From positions 1 to 64,000 of the forward strand of contig NZ_RAVZ01000002.1 in assembly GCF_003611635.1 (NCBI RefSeq): 64,000 nucleotides of DNA. Reading direction: 5' to 3'. This document shows positions 1 through 6,222 of the stretch, one piece after another; positions within the stretch are counted from its first letter, which is position 1, and every line of letters begins with the position of its first letter. This stretch comes from Corallococcus terminator (GTDB lineage: Bacteria; Myxococcota; Myxococcia; Myxococcales; Myxococcaceae). Made by a program: the position numbers and the translations under genes. A model generated the notes under the pieces. That model was not told where the DNA came from. It saw nothing but the letters and a program-made list of their open reading frames with translations, and made no database searches.

Positions 1-1
1 G

Positions 2-589
2 GCGAAGGCACTCGGGGAGGGCACGCCGCACGCCCTGCGCACCGACACCGAACCGGGCCAGGCCTGCCTCCATGACCTGGAGCTGGCGTGCCGCTTCGCC
101 CGCGCCAACCGGGACACGCTCGCCACCCGGGCCCTCACCGTGATGGCGGACCTCCTGGGCGTGTCCCCGGATGCGGAAAGCACCGTGGACGTGCACCACA
201 ACCACGTCGCCCCGGAGGTGCACTTCGGCCGCACGCTCCAGGTCCATCGCAAGGGCGCGGTGGGGCTGGACGCGGGGGCCCGGGGCCTCATCCCCGGCTC
301 CATGGGCACGGCCTCCTACGTCGTGGAAGGCCGGGGCGAGCCAAGGGCCTTCCGCTCCTGCTCGCACGGGGCGGGCCGCGTGCTCACCCGCACGGAGGCC
401 CGGGCCCGCATCCGCCCGGACGCGCTCGTCCATGCCCTGCGCCGCGTGGTGTTCGACCCGGCTCGGGCCCCCTCGCTGGTGGAGGAGGCCCCCGCCGCCT
501 ACCGGGACCTCTCCGAGGTGCTGGAGGACGAGGCCGACCTCGTGACGCCCCGCGTCCGACTCACCCCCCTGGCCGTGCTCAAGGGTTGA
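2..589 (+). CDS. rtcB: RNA-splicing ligase RtcB, 3' part (partial)
   Basis: The reading frame is open from base 2 and stops at 587-589, giving the last 195 residues of an RtcB-family RNA ligase; the start lies outside the window. RtcB joins 2',3'-cyclic phosphate or 3'-phosphate RNA ends to 5'-OH ends using Mn2+ and GTP, in RNA repair or tRNA splicing. Family marks visible: VDVHHNHVAPE followed by HFG (metal and RNA contacts), a RKGA box, and SCSHGAGR, where the His is the GMP-accepting residue of the family. No RNA-repair partner such as rtcA is visible downstream; the next element is a tRNA gene. Identification is firm. Confidence 0.93.
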   Translation, partial: AKALGEGTPHALRTDTEPGQACLHDLELACRFARANRDTLATRALTVMADLLGVSPDAESTVDVHHNHVAPEVHFGRTLQVHRKGAVGLDAGARGLIPGSMGTASYVVEGRGEPRAFRSCSHGAGRVLTRTEARARIRPDALVHALRRVVFDPARAPSLVEEAPAAYRDLSEVLEDEADLVTPRVRLTPLAVLKG

Positions 590-759
590 GGCGGGGGAGG
601 GGCCTGTCGGGTGGACGACACCCCGCCCGCCCGGCAGCTCTCCGGAAGGGGGTGATCCACCCCCCATACCCCAGGCAGAACGCGCCCCGGCGTCAGAGTG
701 GGTTCCCGAGCCCGTCGAGATGCCGTAGTATCGGCCCGAAAGTACGCGTGCGAACCTGC

Positions 760-833
760 TGGGGCGTCGTCTAATGGCAGGACGTCAGACTTTGACTCTG
801 ATTATCAAGGTTCGAATCCTTGCGCCCCAGCCA
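760..833 (+). tRNA. tRNA-Gln (UUG anticodon), CCA encoded
   Basis: A full cloverleaf can be folded by eye. The acceptor stem is 760-766 with 823-829, seven perfect pairs. The anticodon stem is 785-789 with 797-801, five pairs, around the loop CTTTGAC with anticodon TTG at 792-794. The T stem is 806-810 with 818-822 around TTCGAAT. The discriminator base is G830 and CCA is encoded at 831-833. UUG reads CAA and, by wobble, CAG glutamine codons. No repeat of its 3' end was noticed nearby, so there is no sign that it serves as an integration site here. Confidence 0.97.
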
Positions 834-889
834 CTCCGCTCCGGGGGGACGCGGTCAACGTCCGTCCGGAGGTAGAAGGCGGTGGGCTG

Positions 890-1426
890 ATGCCGCAGAA
901 GACGCTCCTGCTGGTCCCCGTGGGCAGTCCACCGACTGTCCTCGTGAACGCCTTGCAGGAACCGCTGATGACCCACATGGGCGTCAGCGCGGTCGTGAGC
1001 CGGACGGCGCTGTCGTCCCCTGCCTACGCCTTCAACAAGGACCGCGGCCAGTACCACTGCAACGCCATCATGCGGCGGCTGGGCACGCTCCTGGAGGAGT
1101 CGCCGCAGAAGCAGCAACTGGTGATGGGGGTGACGGACGCGGACCTGTTCGTGCCGGAGTCGCCCTTCGTCTTCGGTGAGGCGGACCGGGAGTCCAAGGT
1201 CGCGGTGCTGAGCCTGTTCCGGCTGCGCCAGGGCGCGGAGGGCGAAACGCTGCGCCGCCGCGTCCAGGTGGAGGCCGTGCACCAGGTGGGCCACCTCATC
1301 GGCCTGTCCTACTGCGAGGACTCCCGCTGCGTGATGTTCTTCCCGCAGGCGCCCCAGGACATCGACCGCAAGCAACTGGGGCCGTGCAACGTCTGCCGCA
1401 ACGAACTGAACCGCCTCAACCGCTGA
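890..1426 (+). CDS. Archaemetzincin-like (M54) protein with substituted catalytic residues
   Basis: A 178-residue protein. Archaemetzincins are zinc proteases with the pattern HExxHxxGxxHC-x4-C-x-M and then CxxC, where the four cysteines bind a structural zinc. Here residues 131-142 read HQVGHLIGLSYC: the catalytic Glu is Gln132 and the third zinc-binding His is Tyr141. The cysteine framework (C142, C147, then CxxC) and the Met-turn are intact. The fold is therefore probably kept while classical catalysis is probably lost. The start at 890 has GGAGG about 17 nt upstream, which is rather far, and the frame stays open further upstream through the tRNA, so the start is not certain. It stands alone between the tRNA and a lipoprotein gene. 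Confidence 0.82.
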   Translation: MPQKTLLLVPVGSPPTVLVNALQEPLMTHMGVSAVVSRTALSSPAYAFNKDRGQYHCNAIMRRLGTLLEESPQKQQLVMGVTDADLFVPESPFVFGEADRESKVAVLSLFRLRQGAEGETLRRRVQVEAVHQVGHLIGLSYCEDSRCVMFFPQAPQDIDRKQLGPCNVCRNELNRLNR

Positions 1427-1558
1427 CCGTCGCCACCCCCTGCGGACTCCGGACACAGGGGCGGTGAATGCCGCCGCGTGCGTTGACGTCCCAGCCCGCG
1501 CGCCCTGTAGTCTTCGGGCGAACGTGTGGCAGGGCCGGCGGCACAGCGGGAGACAGCG

Positions 1559-2524
1559 ATGATGGGCATGCAGCGGTGGCTCGGTGCAGTGGTGGCGGTG
1601 GGTCTGCTCGGGGCGTGCGAGCCCCTGGAGCCAGGGAGCGGCGGCACCATCGGTGACGTCCTCTTCGACAAGGGCTTCGCCTTCGTGCGCAGCGACCGGA
1701 ACATCTACGTGGTGGACGACGACGGGGACCCCAACAGCCCGCAGCGGCTGACGACGGCGGGCAACGCGTACACGCCGTCGGTGTCGCGCGATGGCAGCAG
1801 CATCGTGTTCGTGCAGCGGGTGGGCAGCACGTCGTCCCTCCAGACGGTGCCCACCACGGGCGGCCCGGTGGCGACGCTCCTGAGCTCCAACGACGCGGCG
1901 TGCGGCGCGTGCACCAACTTCCGCGGCCCGACGTTCAGCCCGGACGGTCGCACCATCGTGTTCGCGTTCGACCGGGGCTCCGGGTCCATCAGCTCGCTGG
2001 CGCGCATCGCGGTGAACGGCAGCGGCTTCACGGAGCTGACGCCCGGCGCGACCATCAACCACGGCTCGCCGTCCTTCTTCCCCAACGGGACGACGGTGGT
2101 GGCGCCGGCGGGCAGCAACACCTTCCAGTACAACCAGCTCGCGTTCGTGCCGGTGGGCGGTGGCAGCCCTTCCTATACGTCGTCGCTGGGCAACGAGGTG
2201 CTGGCTATCGCGAACCGCGCGGTGGTGTCTCCGGACGGGCGGCAGGTGGCGCTCGACGCGCGGCTGTCGTCCGGCAGCACGCGCATCTTCGTGGGCAACG
2301 TGACGTCGGTGGGCCTGAGCGGCAGCCTGCGCCGGCTGACGGACTACACCGCGAGCACCGTGCAGGAGAGCTTCCCCAGTTGGACGAGCAGCACGACGCT
2401 GGGCTTTCTCTTCAACGACTCCGGCGGCGACCCGAGCATCTACCGCGCTCCGGTGTCCTCGACGGCCAGCTCCGTCAGCCTCGCGGTGCCCGCCGCGAAC
2501 GAGCCCTTCTACGGGCCCACCTGA
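1559..2524 (+). CDS. TolB-like beta-propeller lipoprotein
   Basis: A 321-residue protein. It begins with a short basic stretch, a hydrophobic segment and the lipobox LLGAC, so it is predicted to be lipidated on a cysteine near residue 20 and anchored to a membrane. The rest contains recurring PD40/TolB blade motifs such as SPDGR and FSPDGRTI about every 45 to 50 residues, typical of a six-bladed propeller used for protein contacts. Substrate or partner cannot be told from sequence. Tandem ATG codons at 1559 and 1562 are preceded by GGGAGA, so either may start translation. Transcribed alone; the next gene is on the opposite strand 22 bp away. Confidence 0.75.
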   Translation: MMGMQRWLGAVVAVGLLGACEPLEPGSGGTIGDVLFDKGFAFVRSDRNIYVVDDDGDPNSPQRLTTAGNAYTPSVSRDGSSIVFVQRVGSTSSLQTVPTTGGPVATLLSSNDAACGACTNFRGPTFSPDGRTIVFAFDRGSGSISSLARIAVNGSGFTELTPGATINHGSPSFFPNGTTVVAPAGSNTFQYNQLAFVPVGGGSPSYTSSLGNEVLAIANRAVVSPDGRQVALDARLSSGSTRIFVGNVTSVGLSGSLRRLTDYTASTVQESFPSWTSSTTLGFLFNDSGGDPSIYRAPVSSTASSVSLAVPAANEPFYGPT

Positions 2525-2546
2525 CGGGCGCTTGTGAGACCAGGCT

Positions 2547-2954
2547 TCAGCCCAGGAGCACGACCACGCCCCCGGCCATGAAGCCCAGCATCACCAGCGT
2601 CCAGAAGCCGGTCTTCACGAGCCCGACCCCCATCCCCGTGGGTCGGCTGCGGCGCGGATCCTCTGGCAGGTAGACGACTTCCAGGGGCTCGCCGGGGGAC
2701 ATCTCCGACCAGTCCTCCTGCGTCTCGCTGTATTCGTGGTGGAGCACCGTGCCGTCTGGCAGGCAGAACGCGTAGTACACCGCCGCGTTCTCATCCACCT
2801 TGCCCGGAACGACGCGGAGCACCTTGCCCCGCACGCGCTGCCCGCGCCGGTTGAACCTCCAGGTGACGGCGTAGTCCTTCCACTGGAGCGTCAGCATCAG
2901 CGCGGGGCCACCGATGAAGAGCGCCGCGGTCACGACCTTCGCCAGGAGGTTCAT
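2547..2954 (-). CDS. DUF3592-type membrane protein (copy 1)
   Basis: A 135-residue protein with one membrane segment near the N-terminus (about residues 5-25) and another at the C-terminus. Between them lies a small beta-rich domain of DUF3592 type: the sequence xGxVxxVxP, then YYAFxxPDG, then the VVYLPEDP turn. No enzymatic motif is seen and the function of the family is unknown. The start codon overlaps the stop of the upstream paralogue by 4 nt (2951-2954), so the two are probably translationally coupled. It is the last of six adjacent minus-strand genes of the same type (2547-5499). Confidence 0.72.
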   Translation of the reverse strand: MNLLAKVVTAALFIGGPALMLTLQWKDYAVTWRFNRRGQRVRGKVLRVVPGKVDENAAVYYAFCLPDGTVLHHEYSETQEDWSEMSPGEPLEVVYLPEDPRRSRPTGMGVGLVKTGFWTLVMLGFMAGGVVVLLG

Positions 2955-3415
2955 GGAGGCGCCGGGGTGGTGTGCGCACGCGCTTCTTCCTGTCCCGGGT
3001 GGGTGAGGTATTCGCGCAGCGCGGTCAGGGTGCCGACGCCCGCGAACAACACGAGCAGGGTCGCCAGGATGAGGAAGAACCTCCGGCTGAGTCCCGTGCC
3101 CACGGCCATGTGATGGTGCGGCGCGTCCGCCAGGTAGAGGACGTCGACGGGAGAGCCTGGGGTCTGCTCGGAGGCCGGCGGGGGCCACTCCTGGAAGCTG
3201 CCTTGGAGCTCCGGGCCCTCCGGCGGACGGAAGGAGTAATCGACGGCTCTCTTGTTGTTCCGGGGGTTCCTGACGCGGACCACCTTGCCCCGTGCGTGCA
3301 GCCCGTCCTGCTCCAGCCGCACGACCCGGCGGCGGGAGTAGAGGAGGAGTCCCAGGATGAGGGAGGGGAGTCCCAGGAAGCCCACCAGGAGGCCGGTCAG
3401 GGTTTGGAGGTTCAT
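2951..3415 (-). CDS. DUF3592-type membrane protein (copy 2)
   Basis: A 154-residue paralogue of its neighbours: N-terminal membrane segment, beta domain with xGKVVRVRxP, YSFRPPEG and VDVLYLADAP, a second hydrophobic segment near residues 110-135 and a short polar tail. A stretch of nearly 50 residues in the middle is almost identical to copy 3, and the DNA of the two is nearly identical there as well. That points to a recent duplication or gene conversion. Both ends overlap the flanking paralogues by 4 nt (2951-2954 and 3412-3415), as expected for coupled translation in one operon. Function unknown. Confidence 0.72.
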   Translation of the reverse strand: MNLQTLTGLLVGFLGLPSLILGLLLYSRRRVVRLEQDGLHARGKVVRVRNPRNNKRAVDYSFRPPEGPELQGSFQEWPPPASEQTPGSPVDVLYLADAPHHHMAVGTGLSRRFFLILATLLVLFAGVGTLTALREYLTHPGQEEARAHTTPAPP

Positions 3416-3876
3416 GGAGGCTCCGGGGTGGTGCGTGCACGCGCCGGGTCCTGCCCCTGTCGGGCGAAGTATTCTTCCAGCACGCTCTGGGTGGCGCAGC
3501 TCGCGAACAACACGAGGCAGGTCGCCGCGATGAGGAAGAACCTCCGGCTGAGGCCCTTGCCCACGGCCATGTGGTGGTGCGGCGCGTCCGCCAGGTAGAG
3601 GACGTCGACGGGAGAGCCTGGGGTCTGCTCGGAGGCCGGCGGGGGCCACTCCTGGAAGCTGCCCTGGAGCTCCGGGCCCTCCGGCGGACGGAAGGTGTAA
3701 TCGACGGTTCTCTTGTTGCTCCGGGGGTACCTGACGCCGAGCACCTTGCCCTGTGCGTGCAGCCCGCGCCGCTCCAGCCGCACGACCCCGCGGCGGATGT
3801 AGACGAGGAGGCCCAGGATGAGGGTGGGGAATCCCAGGGAGGGAATCAGGAGGCCGGTCAGCATCGAGGATTCCAT
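3412..3876 (-). CDS. DUF3592-type membrane protein (copy 3)
   Basis: A 154-residue protein, the near-twin of copy 2. The central domain (YTFRPPEG, QEWPPPAS, VDVLYLADAP) is almost residue-for-residue the same. Differences gather in the first 50 residues and in the second membrane segment, where copy 3 carries extra cysteines (ATCLVLFASC). The start at 3876 is chosen because GAGGA sits about 6 nt upstream; an internal ATG at 3864 is possible. Only 7 nt separate it from the upstream paralogue's stop. Same operon as copies 1, 2 and 4. Confidence 0.72.
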   Translation of the reverse strand: MESSMLTGLLIPSLGFPTLILGLLVYIRRGVVRLERRGLHAQGKVLGVRYPRSNKRTVDYTFRPPEGPELQGSFQEWPPPASEQTPGSPVDVLYLADAPHHHMAVGKGLSRRFFLIAATCLVLFASCATQSVLEEYFARQGQDPARARTTPEPP

Positions 3877-3883
3877 GGTGTCC

Positions 3884-4354
3884 TCAGGATGGCGGAGGGG
3901 CGGCCGCCGAATCAACGTCCGCTGTCGCCGGCCCGGCCCGGGCCAGCATGAACAACAGCCCGATCAGGCTGAAGGGCACCAGCACCCCGGTGAAGAACAG
4001 GGCGAGCCCCAGGGACATCAGCCCGTGGCCCTCGGGGAAGCTCCAGCGCGGTTGTTCGCGGCTGTAGAGCACCTGGATGCTGTCTCCAACGCGCAGGCGC
4101 TTCCACAGTCCGGAGGAGATGTTGCGGCGGTTCTTCACCCGCGTGCCGTCGTGCGATGTGAAGGCGTAGTGCAGCACGTATTCACTGTCGTCCGTGAACG
4201 CGAGGAACTCCTTCTTGAGCACCGTGCCTTGCGTGTAGGCGCCCTCGTCCACGATGCGCGAGTCCCGCCGGTACATCCCCCAGCTCAGCACCAGCATCGT
4301 GAGGCCAATCGCCGCGAACGATGCGCCCAGGACGCGGGCCGCGATGAGGGACAT
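3884..4354 (-). CDS. DUF3592-type membrane protein (copy 4)
   Basis: A 156-residue member of the same family but more diverged. It has an N-terminal membrane segment (residues about 5-27), the domain signature YTQGTVLKKE, YAFTSHDG and IQVLYSREQP, a second membrane segment about residues 110-140 and an Ala/Pro-rich tail. A strong ribosome site (GGAGGA, 8 nt before ATG) makes 4354 a confident start and suggests this is the first gene of the transcript covering copies 4 to 1. The 96-bp gap upstream could hold the promoter. Confidence 0.72.
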   Translation of the reverse strand: MSLIAARVLGASFAAIGLTMLVLSWGMYRRDSRIVDEGAYTQGTVLKKEFLAFTDDSEYVLHYAFTSHDGTRVKNRRNISSGLWKRLRVGDSIQVLYSREQPRWSFPEGHGLMSLGLALFFTGVLVPFSLIGLLFMLARAGPATADVDSAAAPPPS

Positions 4355-4450
4355 GGGGTGCTCCTCCCTGCGCCCTACACCGTGGCGCCTGCCACCGTGT
4401 CTAGGTATCGGGAGCGGAGCGCCGAAAGTGACGCTCCGGTGAACTCCGTC

Positions 4451-4951
4451 CTAGGGGTGAGGCCTGTACGGTTGCAGGTTGCCGCGAGAAGAAGGGGTCG
4501 CCGGAGCAGGAGGGACCGGGTTCTTCTGCTTCCTCTGTTCGAGCGTGTAGACGCACAGTAGAAAGAGCGCCACGCCCGTGATCCAGATCATGGGATGGAC
4601 GCCCTGCGGCTGTTCTTTGCCTGTCTCCTGCGCAGGAAGGCTCTGACGTGGATCCTCGGTCAGATAGATGATGTCGATGGGGGAGCCGGCGCTCACGTCG
4701 CCCCAGGAGAGCCTGAAGGGGGACCGGTAGGAGTGGCGCATCTCCCGGCCATCCGTCAGGGTGAAGCTGTAGTGCAACGTGTCCGCGGTGTCCTCGTAGC
4801 CCTCCTCGACGAAGAGCACCTCGCCTTGCGTGCGCCGTCCCCGGCGAAGGAGCTCCTGGATGCTGCGGGCCTTCTGTCTGCGGACCCAAACGATCACGAC
4901 GAAGAACACCAGCATGAGCAGAATGAGCGCGATCGTTCCCACGGGATCCAT
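4451..4951 (-). CDS. DUF3592-type membrane protein (copy 5)
   Basis: A 166-residue protein with a strongly hydrophobic N-terminal segment (residues about 5-24), a beta domain containing RTQGEVLFVEEG, YSFTLTDG and IDIIYLTEDP, a second membrane segment near residues 125-140 and a proline-rich, charged C-terminal tail. It belongs to the same array but is separated by about 95 bp from copy 4 and 65 bp from copy 6, so it may be transcribed separately. The start at 4951 is the most likely ATG; the frame is open 12 codons further upstream and no strong ribosome site decides it. Confidence 0.7.
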   Translation of the reverse strand: MDPVGTIALILLMLVFFVVIVWVRRQKARSIQELLRRGRRTQGEVLFVEEGYEDTADTLHYSFTLTDGREMRHSYRSPFRLSWGDVSAGSPIDIIYLTEDPRQSLPAQETGKEQPQGVHPMIWITGVALFLLCVYTLEQRKQKNPVPPAPATPSSRGNLQPYRPHP

Positions 4952-5016
4952 GTGCCCATCATGGTGAAGGACGCCGCGGGCTGGCAATCCGGGAAACCCA
5001 CCGACGTGCCCGTGCC

Positions 5017-5499
5017 CTACCGGTACGAATGCGAGCTGTCGCGAGCCGCCGGCTTCCTGTGCGGGTGCGTGGATTCCTCGGGGCCGAAGTCCCAGCTTCG
5101 CAGCATGAACACGACGAGGCCCAGGACGAGCAGTCCGCCCACGAGCCAGAAGACGAACTCGACGCTGGTCACGCCGTGGAGCACCGGCATGCTCTGCTCG
5201 GGGTCCTCCGGCAGGTAGACGAGGTCGATGGTGTCGCCGCGATGCAGGCTGTCCCAGGAGTCCAAGTAGGACTGATACGCATGGCGGAGCTCGGTGCCAT
5301 CCGGCAGGCAGAAGGAGTAGTGCACCCTGGAGGGGCGGTCCTCCCGGGCCCGCTCCACGAGGAGCACCTCGCCCTGGACGCGCCGCCCCTTCTTCTGGAG
5401 GCGCTCGTGCTTGACGTGGACGTTCCAGAGCACCATCAGCACTGACACGACCAACGCCACCAGCAGGCAGATGATGGTGACCTTTTCGGGGAACCCCAT
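5017..5499 (-). CDS. DUF3592-type membrane protein (copy 6)
   Basis: A 160-residue protein, first in transcription order of the six-gene array. It has an N-terminal membrane segment (about residues 6-26), the domain signature RVQGEVLLVERA, YSFCLPDGTE and IDLVYLPEDP, then a second membrane segment about residues 115-135 and a charged tail. The closest relatives within the array by eye are copies 1 and 5 (shared VYLPEDP and PDGTxLxH motifs). Start at 5499 by alignment with the other copies. Its 5' region faces the divergent ankyrin gene over 146 bp, where promoters for both may lie. Function unknown. Confidence 0.7.
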   Translation of the reverse strand: MGFPEKVTIICLLVALVVSVLMVLWNVHVKHERLQKKGRRVQGEVLLVERAREDRPSRVHYSFCLPDGTELRHAYQSYLDSWDSLHRGDTIDLVYLPEDPEQSMPVLHGVTSVEFVFWLVGGLLVLGLVVFMLRSWDFGPEESTHPHRKPAARDSSHSYR

Positions 5500-5645
5500 G
5501 GTGCCCACAGCATGGTGCGGGGTGTCACGAGGAGGCAACCCGGGAACTCCACCGCCGTGCCCGCAGAAGGACCCGGAGCAGGACATGCCCTGGCATCGCG
5601 TCCCCTGAAACGCGATGCTGCCCGCCGCTGCTGGAGGTGCACACC

Positions 5646-6125
5646 GTGTCCCTGTTCGATGCCGTCACCGCGGGAGACCGCGCCGCCCTCGCCGCCCAGC
5701 TCGATGCGGGCGCCGACCCCAACCCCTTCGACGCCGACGGGCGCACGCCCCTCATGGCCGCCGCGCGCGTGGGCCGCGAGGACCTGGTGCGGCTGCTGCT
5801 GGAGGCGGGCGCGGACCCCACGCTGCCCGACAACCTGGGGGAGACGCCCTTCGTCACCGCCGCCGCGTACGGCCACGTGAAGGTGTGCGCGCTGCTGTCT
5901 TCCAAGGCCACCGACGACGAGAAGGACCTGGCCCGCACGCTGCTGGCCAACCAGGGCCTCACGGAGCTGCCCTCGCGTCCCTCCGAAATCGCCCCGGACG
6001 ACTTCCGCCGCAAGCTCGCCTCCGCGAGCGCCTACGTCGTCGGCAAGCTGGGCGATGACGGCGCCACGAAGCGCCTGGAGCGCGTGCTGCGCTCGGAGAA
6101 GGGCTCCGACAAGGGCCGCAAGTAG
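5646..6125 (+). CDS. Ankyrin-repeat protein
   Basis: A 159-residue cytosolic protein with about three ankyrin repeats in the first 90 residues, shown by AGADPNPFDADGRTPLMAA, LVRLLLEAGADPTLPDNLGE and TPFVTAAAYGH. Ankyrin repeats mediate protein binding. The C-terminal half (about residues 95-159) is helical, charged and ends in a Lys/Gly-rich tail. The GTG at 5646 is chosen as start because GGAGG at 5633-5637 sits 8 nt before it; a GTG at 5637 overlaps that site. It is monocistronic and ends before a bidirectional terminator shared with the oxidoreductase on the other strand. Confidence 0.8.
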   Translation: MSLFDAVTAGDRAALAAQLDAGADPNPFDADGRTPLMAAARVGREDLVRLLLEAGADPTLPDNLGETPFVTAAAYGHVKVCALLSSKATDDEKDLARTLLANQGLTELPSRPSEIAPDDFRRKLASASAYVVGKLGDDGATKRLERVLRSEKGSDKGRK

Positions 6126-6154
6126 CCCCAGGCACCGTTCGCGCTGACAAGCAG

Positions 6155-6196
6155 AAGGGCCCGGCCGCTCCCACATCGGGGAGCCACCGGGCCCTT
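6155..6196. terminator. Bidirectional terminator hairpin between convergent genes
   Basis: The arms AAGGGCCCGG (6155-6164) and CCGGGCCCTT (6187-6196) pair perfectly, with a further CTCCC/GGGAG pairing inside. The structure lies between the ankyrin stop (6125) and the oxidoreductase stop (6223), so it can end transcription from both sides. Confidence 0.75.
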
Positions 6197-6222
6197 GGCA
6201 CATCTGGAGGCGAAGAAGAGGA

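Noticed and set aside
591-633. GC-rich inverted repeat after rtcB as terminator
   Set aside because: The arms GGCGGGG and CCCCGCC are 29 nt apart, imperfectly placed and lack a T-run; too weak to call.
760-833. tRNA-Gln as an attachment site of an integrated element
   Set aside because: No repeat of the tRNA 3' end and no integrase gene were seen in the window.
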